Shown in pieces: positions 24,234 to 31,590 of a stretch of 34,909 nucleotides of DNA. The position numbers were made by a program, and so were the translations under genes. The notes under the pieces were generated by a model that was not told the DNA's origin, did no database searches, and saw nothing but the letters and a program-made list of their open reading frames with translations. This DNA comes from Pseudomonas anatoliensis (GTDB lineage: Bacteria; Pseudomonadota; Gammaproteobacteria; Pseudomonadales; Pseudomonadaceae): positions 1-34,909 of the forward strand of contig NZ_JACVHC010000013.1 of the NCBI RefSeq assembly GCF_017976235.1. Direction: 5' to 3'. How positions within the stretch are numbered: position 1 is the stretch's first letter; each line of letters starts with the position of its first letter.

Positions 24234-24836
24234 ATGACTACTCGCTATCTTACCTGTGCTGAAACCGCAAAGCTCGTTCGTAAAGCCCTCAAGGAAGCGT
24301 TTCCCGACGTTAAATTCAGCGTCCGAAGCAATGTCTATTCTGGCGGCGCTAGCTTGTCTGTGAACTGGACGGATGGCCCGAACATCAAGCAAGTGGAGTC
24401 AGTTACGTGCCGGTTCCAAGCCTCTTATTTTGACGGTGGTATAGATTACAAAGGGTCGATTTATCACATGATGCACGGTGAAACGGTTTCGTTTGGCGCT
24501 GACTTTATAAACACCCAACGTGCAGCGTCAGATTTTGCCGTAGAGCAAGCTATCGACCGGGTTTATCGCAACCTGCGCGGAAATTTCACCGAAGCAGGTA
24601 TGCAAAAACCTACCGTTGAGGACTTCCGTTCTGGCAAGCTCTGGACAGCGATTCTGCCGGGTTATCACAACTATGGCGGTGAATCTGTTCAGTCTGATAT
24701 TAACGCCGTTCTAAACCGTTCCAGTGACCGACTGCGCGGTCGTGTCAGCGCAACAGCACAATGCGTATTTGTTACGCATGACGATGGCTACAGTCGCCAA
24801 TGCGGCAGCGGCTTTTCAGCTGTAACCATCCAGTAA
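24234..24836 (+). CDS. LPD29 domain-containing protein
   Basis: 200 residues. The N-terminal 90 residues match the plasmid LPD29 module: TAKLVRKALKEAFPDVKFSV, then SGGASLSVNWTDGP and FDGGIDYKGSIYH. The remainder is less conserved, with the motif KPTVEDFRSG and several cysteines at the end. LPD29 proteins are found on plasmids and phages with unknown function. There is no signal peptide or membrane segment. It has its own promoter and leader and is followed by a strong hairpin before repA. Confidence 0.75.
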   Translation: MTTRYLTCAETAKLVRKALKEAFPDVKFSVRSNVYSGGASLSVNWTDGPNIKQVESVTCRFQASYFDGGIDYKGSIYHMMHGETVSFGADFINTQRAASDFAVEQAIDRVYRNLRGNFTEAGMQKPTVEDFRSGKLWTAILPGYHNYGGESVQSDINAVLNRSSDRLRGRVSATAQCVFVTHDDGYSRQCGSGFSAVTIQ

Positions 24837-24842
24837 GACAAG

Positions 24843-24862
24843 GCTGGCCCTACGGGGCCAGC
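24843..24862 (+). terminator. UACG hairpin between the LPD29 gene and repA
   Basis: An 8-bp stem GCTGGCCC/GGGCCAGC with a TACG tetraloop, 7 bp after the LPD29 stop and about 10 bp before the repA ribosome site. There is no T run, so it may act as an RNA-stability or translational element rather than a terminator. Confidence 0.55.
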
Positions 24863-24883
24863 ATCCATTGTAGAGGGGGCACA

Positions 24884-25786
24884 ATGAACGATCCGAAGCC
24901 AGTTACCAAAGGAGGCATGATGGCCGTGCTTGCGGCCAGGACCGCCGAGGCCCAGACACGGGCCGAGGAAGAAGGAAAGCCAGCAGCCCCGACCAAACCC
25001 CGGCCTAAGGTTCAATTGCCTTTGTGGCCTGAGCTGGAGCGCGCTATTCCAAACCACTTGGCGCGATCCTCTCTGTTTTCTCCCTGCGGTGTTAGGCGTC
25101 AACACGACCGCACAGAAGTTGCCAGCCGCCAGGATGTAAAAATCATGTACACCGGCGAACAGCTAGACATGGCTGATAGCGATGTTTTTATGCAAGCGCT
25201 CACCGAAGCCAGGGGAACCCCGCTAGGCGAGAAAATTTTTATCAATCGCGGAAATTTCCTCAGATCGATGGGGCGTTCAACAGGAACAAGCGATTATGAA
25301 TGGCTGCATGAGTCATTTCGCCGGTTGTTCATTGGCACAATCGAGATTGAAGCCAAGCGCTTTAAAATTGGTGATCCATCAACCCCGAGCGGCAAAATAC
25401 CTAAATCAAGCGGCCTGCATCTATTGTCAGGCTTCGATTACGATGATGAACAAGAAGCCTATTTCCTTTCCTTTGATGCCCGAATCATCGGCCTTTTTTA
25501 CAATAAAGAATTTGCCCTGGTTGACTGGCAAAAACGCCTCGAAATTCGGAAACGTCGGGATATGGCCAAGTGGCTACAGAATTACGTCGCGAGCCACGAA
25601 AAAGGCGTGCACCGCATTGGCCTCAAATATCTTAAAGAATGGATGACCTACACAAGCCCGCCCAACAAATTCAAGGCTGCTTTAGGCGAAGCCTTGGGAG
25701 AGTTGCAGCGTGTAGAGATCATCCAGGAGGCCCGCATAGAACTCAGCACCCGTAATGAACCCCAAGCCCACTGGATCAAGCCATAA
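24884..25786 (+). CDS. repA: RepA, TrfA-family replication initiator
   Basis: 300-residue initiator resembling TrfA of IncP plasmids: RSSLFSPCGVRRQHDRTEVA, VKIMYTGEQLDMADSDVFMQ, a FLRSMGRSTGTSDYEWLHES helix and a winged-helix C-terminal half (DWQKRLEIRKRRDMAKWLQN). It should bind the iterons directly downstream and open oriV. The start is the ATG at 24884 behind GAGGGGG; the open frame extends to 24800 but overlaps the LPD29 gene. An internal ATG pair at residue 12-13 could give a second form, as TrfA has, but this is speculation. Incompatibility group cannot be assigned by eye. Confidence 0.88.
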   Translation: MNDPKPVTKGGMMAVLAARTAEAQTRAEEEGKPAAPTKPRPKVQLPLWPELERAIPNHLARSSLFSPCGVRRQHDRTEVASRQDVKIMYTGEQLDMADSDVFMQALTEARGTPLGEKIFINRGNFLRSMGRSTGTSDYEWLHESFRRLFIGTIEIEAKRFKIGDPSTPSGKIPKSSGLHLLSGFDYDDEQEAYFLSFDARIIGLFYNKEFALVDWQKRLEIRKRRDMAKWLQNYVASHEKGVHRIGLKYLKEWMTYTSPPNKFKAALGEALGELQRVEIIQEARIELSTRNEPQAHWIKP

Positions 25787-26220
25787 GCACCCTGGAATGC
25801 TATCCCGGCTGTTTGCCCACTTGTGCCAGGTGCAAGCCTGTCGGGATAGCATTCCAGTTGACGCACGGGATGGCATTCCACAAGGGCGGGATAGCATTCC
25901 AGCGCGTCGGGATAGCATTCCAGCGGGTCGGGATGGCGTTCCAGGTCGTCGGGATGGCATTCTTTAGGCTTTGAAAAAATGTATATATTTCATGGAGTTA
26001 TAACGTTTTTTTAGCGTTAACCATCTTTTAAAGCTTTTTAAAGCTTTTCAAAGTTATTTAACCCCGAAAACTCTTTTTCCTGACTTTTTTTGAAGCAAAA
26101 AGCTAGCTTAGCGTCATAAATCGACAATTTGCAGGACAAAAAGGGCGAAAGCGCCACTACGGAAAGAAAATCCCCTCCCTCAGTCACCCCGAGTCGGGAT
26201 GGCATTCCAGTTACGCCCTA
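25787..26220. other. oriV: oriV: iterons and AT-rich region
   Basis: Seven direct copies of CGGGATRGCATTCCA start at 25842, 25866, 25887, 25908, 25929, 25950 (ending ATTCTT) and 26195. Five successive ones are spaced exactly 21 bp apart. One inverted copy (TGGAATGCTATCCCG) lies at 25793-25807 just after repA. Between 25970 and 26120 there is a strongly AT-rich tract with TTTTAAAGC repeats, a likely unwinding region. No perfect DnaA box is visible. A CACTACGGAAAG motif lies at 26155. Confidence 0.88.
26155..26170 (+). repeat. CACTACGGAAA(G/C)AAA motif, one of four dispersed copies
   Basis: CACTACGGAAAGAAAA occurs here in oriV. Near-identical copies lie at 18180-18195 (minus strand, between virB5 and the lipoprotein), 29622-29637 (minus strand, between operators) and 32533-32547 (plus, before res). 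A weaker one is at 24042-24050. All are outside coding regions. The role is unknown. Confidence 0.5.
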
Positions 26221-26237
26221 ATAAGGGTATTAATCTA

Positions 26238-26341
26238 TTTACTCTATAGTTAAATTACCATACAATGGCATTGTACCCAGGCGGCAACCTGGCAGGCTAA
26301 CGGAATGGAGTTAGTGACTATGGCTAGATCGAGGCAAAGCC
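26238..26341 (+). promoter_or_regulatory. Promoter and structured leader of the korA-parA-parB operon
   Basis: The -35 is TTTACT (26238-26243), the spacer is 17 bp, and the -10 is TACAAT (26261-26266). The palindrome TACAATGGCATTGTA (26261-26275) covers the -10 and is a candidate operator. The leader carries CCAGG-CGGCAA-CCTGG (26277-26292) and CTAAC/GTTAG with GGAG inside (26297-26314), the same two elements as at 24169-24230. The second hairpin's GGAG fits an ATG at 26320, which is not the korA frame. Confidence 0.72.
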
Positions 26342-26665
26342 ATGCGAAGAAAAGAACGCTTAACCCCGCAGGACTTCGACACCTTGAAGGCCCATATGGG
26401 GCCGCGGTGGAAGCCGGCGAACATCGAGGCCGTGCGGCAAGTCCTGGTAGAAGGCCGGAAACAGAAAGACATTGCGGCAGATCTGGAGGTTACCGAGAAA
26501 GCGGTTTCGCAAATGGTGAAGAAGGCATACGACCTTCACCAGGAGCACGGCACAGCACCGGAAGGCTGGGTAACAGTCTTTGCCACCCTACCCCCTGATT
26601 TGGCCGAACACGTCCGGATCATGGAACAAACAGCGCGGGCAACCTTGAACAGAGGCAAGCAATGA
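26342..26665 (+). CDS. korA: KorA/TrfB-family transcriptional repressor
   Basis: 107-residue DNA-binding protein. It matches the KorA/TrfB pattern: RKERLTPQDFDTLKAHMG, then VRQVLVEGRKQKDIAADL and EVTEKAVSQMVKKAY, the helix-turn-helix, and a C-terminal PEGWVTVFATLPPDLAEHVR. KorA proteins repress plasmid replication, partition and transfer genes. GAGG lies 7 bp before the ATG at 26342. It overlaps parA by 4 bp, matching the korA-incC-korB order of IncP-type plasmids. Confidence 0.88.
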   Translation: MRRKERLTPQDFDTLKAHMGPRWKPANIEAVRQVLVEGRKQKDIAADLEVTEKAVSQMVKKAYDLHQEHGTAPEGWVTVFATLPPDLAEHVRIMEQTARATLNRGKQ

Positions 26666-27480
26666 ATATTCCACGCAAGTTTAAAGCGAAGGCATGGGCT
26701 AACCAGAAAGGCGGCGTCGGTAAATCGATCCTGTCCTATAACGATGCTTTCTTTCTCGCTGAAAGTGGCAAGCGCACTCTGTACATAGACGGCGACGAGC
26801 AAGGTAATGGCAGCAAGCGGCTAGTTGAGTACGCGGTTCCTAACCTGGTGACGTCAGATCTATTTAAGGCGAGTTCTCTTAATCCAATCATCCCAATCGA
26901 CGGCCAGAACCTGTATGTGGTGATGGCTGACGACGCACTGATTAAAGCCGAACGCACCGATATGGACGACGGCGAAATGGTCGAGCTTTTGAAAACGAAC
27001 CTGGCCACGGTCGCGCAGCACTTTGATTATGTGGTGATCGACACAGCCGGTTCTAACAGTCGGATTGCTAACTCGTTCCTGGTAGCAAGTGACTTTGTAG
27101 CTATCCCTTTCCGTGTCGATCCTTTCAGCATCGACGTGGCAAAAAAGGTTCTCACTCGTGTGGCCTTCGTCCAGCAAAAATGGAACCCCGGCCTGGTGAA
27201 CCTTGGGATTGTTCCCAATGAGTTCGATTCAGGGCAACCGGCGCAAGTGGATTGGCTCAAGCAGCTTGTGAGTGCATACCGCCCGTTCTTGACCGCTGGC
27301 TTAGTCAATAAGTCTGTTTCATACAAAGAAGCTGCGTTAGAGGGTGTACCGGTCTGGAGGCTCAGAGGCGGCGACGGTGAATCGAATGCGCCTGTGAAGA
27401 CCGCAGCACGAAACGCTGGCAAGGAAGTAAAAGCAGTATTCCAAATCATGCTTGACCGGATGGAGAAGGCCAATGGCTAA
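26662..27480 (+). CDS. parA: ParA/IncC partition ATPase
   Basis: 272-residue deviant Walker ATPase for plasmid segregation: the P-loop is NQKGGVGKS (about 14-22), followed by LYIDGDEQGNGS and DYVVIDTAGSNS. It has no N-terminal helix-turn-helix, as in IncC-type short ParA proteins, so regulation would rest on KorA/KorB. It starts in the overlap with korA (ATGA) behind GAGG and overlaps parB by 8 bp. Confidence 0.93.
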   Translation: MNIPRKFKAKAWANQKGGVGKSILSYNDAFFLAESGKRTLYIDGDEQGNGSKRLVEYAVPNLVTSDLFKASSLNPIIPIDGQNLYVVMADDALIKAERTDMDDGEMVELLKTNLATVAQHFDYVVIDTAGSNSRIANSFLVASDFVAIPFRVDPFSIDVAKKVLTRVAFVQQKWNPGLVNLGIVPNEFDSGQPAQVDWLKQLVSAYRPFLTAGLVNKSVSYKEAALEGVPVWRLRGGDGESNAPVKTAARNAGKEVKAVFQIMLDRMEKANG

Positions 27481-28471
27481 GAAGGGATTAGGGCTAGATC
27501 TGACGGACATGGCGAACTTTCAGCCAACCGTTCAAGCAGCAGAGCCAATCGTTGTAACTGGTGCGCTGGAGGTTCCTTTAGAGGACGTGATTCCAGATCC
27601 AGACCAGCCACGTAAAAAGTTTGACCCGGTGGCACTGCAAAATCTGGCCGACGTAATCAAGGGCAGTCAGCTCAATCAGCCAATTTCTGTGCAGCCCAAA
27701 AACGCGGAAGGAAAGTATGTAATTAACATCGGAGAACGGCGGTGGCGTGCTTGCAAGCTTGCAGGCTTAGCGACAGTCCCTGTGATGATTAGCGACAAGA
27801 CCGACCGTTACGACCAGGTGACCGAGAACACCGAGCGTGAACCTCTCACCACTATGGAAATCGCGGAGTTCATCGCACGGCGAGTGGAGGAAGGCGACAA
27901 AAAAGGTTACATCGCCAAGCGTTTGGGTATGCGCTCAGATTCAATCTCTCAGCACCTGGCGTTGGCCACAGCTCCGGCGTTCATTCAGAACCTCGGCAAT
28001 GACACGAAGGTAGGCGCTCGAACCCTGTACGAGCTGGTACAGGCTCACAAGGAGTTCCCTGGTGAAATCGTCGAGTACGTCAGTCAAGAAGAGGAAATTA
28101 CTCGCGCAGGTTTGGCCACTTTACTTTTACGTTTGCGAGCGAAGCTGGTAGCGACCACACAACCACCCACCGCACCTGGTCAACCCTCCCAGGCACCAAC
28201 CAACGAGGAAACAAAACCGCCAAAGGAACCACAACAGACCCCCGCAGCCCCGGAGGTTAAAACACAGGAGCCCCAGGCACCGAACCAACCCAATCTGACC
28301 CCAGCGCACAACAGCAGCTTGATCAGGTTTATGGTTGATGGGAGGGAGGCGAGCTTAGCGCCCGTTGGCCTGGTTAGCATTGTCTATGCCGATACCGGTG
28401 AGGTCTGCGAAGTCGATTTGTCGGCTGTGCAAGTCATCGGAATGGAGGAAGTCGAGAATGAAAGTTCGTAA
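27473..28471 (+). CDS. parB: ParB/KorB-like centromere-binding protein
   Basis: 332 residues. The N-terminal ParB nuclease-like domain contains PLEDVIPDPDQPRKKFDPVA, INIGERRWRACKLAGL and the box TENTEREPLTTMEIAEFI. The helix-turn-helix is YIAKRLGMRSDSISQHLAL. A proline/glutamine/threonine-rich linker (about 225-275) follows, then a KorB-like C-terminal SH3-type dimerisation domain (RFMVDGREASLAPVGLVSIV). It therefore probably combines partition and repression as KorB does. The parS/OB sites were not identified. Confidence 0.9.
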   Translation: MAKKGLGLDLTDMANFQPTVQAAEPIVVTGALEVPLEDVIPDPDQPRKKFDPVALQNLADVIKGSQLNQPISVQPKNAEGKYVINIGERRWRACKLAGLATVPVMISDKTDRYDQVTENTEREPLTTMEIAEFIARRVEEGDKKGYIAKRLGMRSDSISQHLALATAPAFIQNLGNDTKVGARTLYELVQAHKEFPGEIVEYVSQEEEITRAGLATLLLRLRAKLVATTQPPTAPGQPSQAPTNEETKPPKEPQQTPAAPEVKTQEPQAPNQPNLTPAHNSSLIRFMVDGREASLAPVGLVSIVYADTGEVCEVDLSAVQVIGMEEVENESS

Positions 28472-28724
28472 GATTGCAACGAATTCGGCGCGGCTGGCAG
28501 CGTTCTCGCTGCTGTCGCTTTTGCGGCCTGTCGTGGTGACAGTGCTTGAAATCCTCACCGCGTTTAGTCTGTTTGGTTTCCTGGCCTGCGCCTTCTTTGG
28601 CCAATGGTTTGTATTCACGGTGCTATTGATTGCGGGAGTGACGACCAGCGCTTTAACTTGGTCGTATGATGCAATCCTGAGTCGCCTGGTGCCCTTCGAC
28701 TACGGATTCCTTTCCGAAGGTTGA
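28458..28724 (+). CDS. Small membrane protein downstream of parB
   Basis: 88 residues starting at the ATG at 28458, 14 bp inside the end of parB, so probably coupled. A basic N-terminus is followed by two hydrophobic segments (VTVLEILTAFSLFGFLACAF and WFVFTVLLIAGVTTSALTW). The family is not recognised. A terminator follows at 28753, which makes this the last gene of the korA operon. Confidence 0.65.
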   Translation: MKVRKIATNSARLAAFSLLSLLRPVVVTVLEILTAFSLFGFLACAFFGQWFVFTVLLIAGVTTSALTWSYDAILSRLVPFDYGFLSEG

Positions 28725-28741
28725 GGGAACATGCCAAATGG

Positions 28742-29485
28742 TCATTCTTCTGAGCCGACGCCTTGTCGGCTTTTTTCTGTCTGTTCTTCTGCAAAATGGC
28801 CGGAGCATTCCCCGCAGATCAATTTCAAACTTGGCTTGCCCCATAGGTTTATTTTGCAGGGCGCGCAGGTGTACTTAACGCGTGTTGGTTTTGAGGTCGA
28901 TGCGGGGCCTTCCGTTGGTGCTGTGACATTCTCAGGGTCTACCCCCTCGACCGCACCTTCTAATGCTGCCTGCAATGCTTGTGCTGTCACATGGCGTGAC
29001 GGGAAATAGTCGTACCAGGTAATACGAAAATCCGAGTTCACCAGCTTTTCAAAAGCCTGATCGAATACGCCGCCTTCTATTGCGTAATCGGCCATGCGTT
29101 CACCCGTTTGTTTGCCGCCTGGCTTGCCGGTATCACTTGGCATCAAGCCCACCGCTTTCATTTTCTCCCCCCACTCACGGTTATGGTAACGGCGGCGGCC
29201 TGGTTTGCCGAAGTGGTGTTGCCACAGATGAACCATTTCATGAACGACCGTTTGCATCACCTCCTTTAGAGGAACGACGCCGAAGTAAGCCGGGTTCAAC
29301 GCAATCTCATCGGTAAAGCTTTTGTCTGTCTGATTAATAAATCGGCCAGCGGAAAAGTAGCCGTAGGTTTTCTTTTCACGCTGGAGAGTCAGCAGGCAAG
29401 ACGGTAACTGGCCACCAAATAACTCGACGTTGAAGTGGTGATACGCCTGATCGAGTTCGCCGTAAGCATCTTTAGTTGGGAGCAT
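28742..29485 (-). CDS. SprT-like zinc metalloprotease
   Basis: About 247 residues. The SprT domain has the zinc motif VVHEMVHLWQHH (H-E-x-x-H near residues 82-86), a later YHNREWGEKMKAVGL, and a C-terminal zinc-ribbon-like part with CAPC and CGEC. Cellular relatives such as Spartan cut proteins crosslinked to DNA. A plasmid copy near oriT could act on relaxase-DNA adducts, but this is inference. The ATG at 29485 is preferred over a TTG at 29491 because AGGT lies 7 bp upstream. The promoter at 29517-29545 is covered by operators. Confidence 0.85.
   Translation of the reverse strand: MLPTKDAYGELDQAYHHFNVELFGGQLPSCLLTLQREKKTYGYFSAGRFINQTDKSFTDEIALNPAYFGVVPLKEVMQTVVHEMVHLWQHHFGKPGRRRYHNREWGEKMKAVGLMPSDTGKPGGKQTGERMADYAIEGGVFDQAFEKLVNSDFRITWYDYFPSRHVTAQALQAALEGAVEGVDPENVTAPTEGPASTSKPTRVKYTCAPCKINLWGKPSLKLICGECSGHFAEEQTEKSRQGVGSEE
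28753..28776 (+). terminator. Rho-independent terminator of the korA-parAB operon
   Basis: Stem AGCCGAC/GTCGGCT with a 5-base loop followed by TTTTTT. It lies inside the last codons of the convergent SprT-like gene. Confidence 0.85.
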
Positions 29486-29498
29486 GATCAATACCTAA

Positions 29499-29706
29499 TT
29501 GGATTGTACAAACCAAATTATACCACTTTGGTTTGTACAATCCAAAGTAATGGTTTGTACAAACCAAACTTTGTCATGGCAAAAAACCTCGATTTCAGCA
29601 GTGACGAAAGCCCCCGGGAATTTTGTTTCCGTAGTAGCAATCCAGATGCCCAGGCGATGGGGAATTCTGGTTTGTACAATCCAAATTTCTGGTTTGTACA
29701 ATCCAA
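29499..29706. promoter_or_regulatory. Five palindromic operators around the sprT promoter
   Basis: Copies of TTGGTTTGTACAAACCAA-like 18-bp palindromes lie at 29499-29516, 29528-29545, 29550-29567, 29667-29684 and 29689-29706. The minus-strand promoter TTGGAT (29545-29540), 17 bp, TATAAT (29522-29517) is nested in them. The first operator lies directly after the -10, the second covers the -35, and the third lies 22 bp further. Copies four and five are also 22 bp apart and face mobC. The core GTTTGTACAAAC has the GTTT-N4-AAAC form of the KorA operator GTTTAGCTAAAC. Confidence 0.85.
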
Positions 29707-29799
29707 AAATGGAACAGGCAACGGAAATCTCGCCGGAGCTTGCCACTTCTACGTTCCGTAGGAGTGGATGCCCTTTTTTGCCATGGCAAAAATGTGGCT

Positions 29800-29905
29800 T
29801 GGTGTAGTAGCTAATGCAGGATAGACTATCGTCGGAAAGGTGCAGCACCTACGGTGCGCACGTCCTCGGGCGCTTTGCGCCCTGCGGTCCTCGTTCTTCG
29901 AACTG
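29800..29905 (-). other. oriT: Candidate oriT with IncP-type nic site
   Basis: On the minus strand CTATCCTGC (29824-29816) matches the nic consensus YATCCTG|Y of IncP and Ti-type MOBP relaxases, with the nick expected between 29817 and 29816. Upstream of nic on the same strand lie inverted repeats AGGTGC/GCACCT (29839-29851) and GGGCGC/GCGCCC (about 29868-29882). The site is 100 bp before mobC and beside the relaxase gene, where an oriT is expected. Confidence 0.7.
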
Positions 29906-29923
29906 CGGGATGGAGAAACTTAG

Positions 29924-30487
29924 ATGCCTTCAAAAAAGCCTTTGCTCTCGTCGAGAGTAGAGCCAGAAACAAAGGTTCTTTTCGACAAGAGAGCAGCGGA
30001 TTTAAAAATGACCTCGGCAGCACTTTTAGAAAAAGTGGTCGAAGCATTTTTGCAGATGGCCACGCCTGAACCTTCGGCCCTGGTCAAAGTTGAGCCTTTG
30101 GAACCAGAAGCAAAAAAGACGAAAGTCTGGGTTGATGTCAGCTTGAGTGCGGCCGAGGCAAAAGCACTCGATCAGTTGGCCGCTGAAATGGGATGGTCAC
30201 GATTGAAGTATCTGGCCCAGCTTTTCCGGGTTCACCTTTCAGGGGAGCCACGATTCAGCGAAAAGGAAATGTTGGAATTGCGCCAGGTAACCATGCAGCT
30301 CTCAGCGTTAGGCCGAAACATCAACCAGGTGGCCAGGGCGTTGAACATCAGCCTGGATAACGCAAACCAGGCACACGCAGTGCAATGGGAAATGATGCAC
30401 AAGGTTATTGATCTACACCGCAAATACGTCAAAGCCCTGGTCAAAAGCAATCTGGATTATTGGGGGATGAACGATGGCGACGAATGA
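29924..30487 (+). CDS. mobC: MobC relaxosome accessory protein
   Basis: 187 residues. The C-terminal half carries the MobC signature (LSALGRNINQVARALN), preceded by a ribbon-helix-helix-like segment (VDVSLSAAEAKALDQLAAEM). The N-terminal part (SSRVEPETKVLFDKRAADLK) looks like a second ribbon-helix-helix region. MobC helps melt DNA at oriT and extends nicking. GGAG lies 8 bp before the ATG. It overlaps the relaxase gene by 14 bp. Confidence 0.88.
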   Translation: MPSKKPLLSSRVEPETKVLFDKRAADLKMTSAALLEKVVEAFLQMATPEPSALVKVEPLEPEAKKTKVWVDVSLSAAEAKALDQLAAEMGWSRLKYLAQLFRVHLSGEPRFSEKEMLELRQVTMQLSALGRNINQVARALNISLDNANQAHAVQWEMMHKVIDLHRKYVKALVKSNLDYWGMNDGDE

Positions 30488-31511
30488 CAACGGCGGTTTT
30501 GGTGGTGGCGAAGCCCATGACATTGAATTTGCCTTTGGACACAAGCGACCAAAAGGCCGTCGCTTAACCCTCGGAAAAAATGGAGCCAAGGCGCAAGCAT
30601 GGCGAACCATTACAAAAGTCCCGGAGGTGATGGTTAGAGTTTCCGGAGGCGGTAAAAACCTGCAACACGTCAAGGCCCATTTCGATTACATATCGCGCAA
30701 CGGAAAGCTCGATATGGTGAACGACCAGGGCGAGCGTATCAGTGGCAAAGACCAGGTCGCGGATTTGTTCGATTCCTGGGATATGGATCTATCAAAAGGG
30801 CGGGGCACCAATCGCCAAGCATTCAATGTCGTGCTGTCGATGCCTGCGGGAACCGATCCAGAAAAAGTGCTAGCCGCAGCCCAGGGGTTTGCGAGAGAAA
30901 CCCTTTACGGGAAACATCAGTACGCGATGGTTTTGCACACTCAAGAATCTGACCCTCATAAAGACGCACCAGCCCACCCGCATGTTCATCTAATTATCAA
31001 GGCCGAAGGGTATGACGGGAAACGGCTCCATATCCGTAAAGCTACATTGCAGACCTGGCGGGAAACCTTCGCGGAACAGCTCAGAGATAAAGGGATTGAA
31101 GCTAACGCAACTCCGAGGGTAGTCCGAGGCGTGACGAAGAAGGCCAAGACCCCGGCTATATACCACTTGGAGAAGCGAGGCGAATCTAAGGTACGGGCGG
31201 AAAAGCTTAATGAGGCTAAAGCAGAACTCAACGCCGGAACCCAGGAAATGAAGCCTTGGGAAAGGGCGATTCTAAACCGCCGTAATAAGACGCTACGCGA
31301 AATGCTCCAGGCCGCAGAAAAGTATGAGGGTGAAGGTGATATCACGTTGGCCAACGCGATCAGACAACACGCGGCAGATCTACCTAAACCCGAAACCGAA
31401 CGTCATGCATTGAAAAAGGAGATTGTCGAGAAGGTTGCTCAGATCAGGTCGAGAGATCAGGACCAGGAACGGGTTCATCAGCCATCAAAAGAGGGAGACA
31501 GGGACCGTTGA
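30474..31511 (+). CDS. MOBP-type relaxase, short form
   Basis: Nicks oriT and stays attached to the 5' end. The 345-residue protein has a catalytic tyrosine in HFDYISRNG (Y72) and the three-histidine metal motif H162...HPHVHLII (H168, H170, H172). The region after about 230 is charged and helical (EKRGESKVRAEKLNEAKAEL). It ends without primase, LPD7 or other C-terminal accessory domains, which makes it short for MOBP relaxases. An LPD7 domain is encoded separately at 8683-10839. The start overlaps mobC. Confidence 0.9.
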   Translation: MATNDNGGFGGGEAHDIEFAFGHKRPKGRRLTLGKNGAKAQAWRTITKVPEVMVRVSGGGKNLQHVKAHFDYISRNGKLDMVNDQGERISGKDQVADLFDSWDMDLSKGRGTNRQAFNVVLSMPAGTDPEKVLAAAQGFARETLYGKHQYAMVLHTQESDPHKDAPAHPHVHLIIKAEGYDGKRLHIRKATLQTWRETFAEQLRDKGIEANATPRVVRGVTKKAKTPAIYHLEKRGESKVRAEKLNEAKAELNAGTQEMKPWERAILNRRNKTLREMLQAAEKYEGEGDITLANAIRQHAADLPKPETERHALKKEIVEKVAQIRSRDQDQERVHQPSKEGDRDR

Positions 31512-31590
31512 CATTAATCGTAAAACTGTTGATGCAGTTTTGGCTAAAGTGTATTGTGTGCATGTGGGTCCGTTCTCAGGAGAGAAACGT

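Noticed and set aside
24800..24883. 28-codon N-terminal extension of repA
   Set aside because: It overlaps the end of the LPD29 gene and the UACG hairpin; GAGGGGG supports the ATG at 24884.
25842..25964. Regularly spaced repeats considered as a CRISPR array
   Set aside because: The repeats are 15 bp with only 6-bp gaps, lie downstream of repA and are iterons. No cas gene is present.
29576..29761. A 61-codon ORF starting MAKNLDFSSDESP
   Set aside because: No ribosome site, and part of its product is just the translated operator repeats (GLYNPN, FVQSK).
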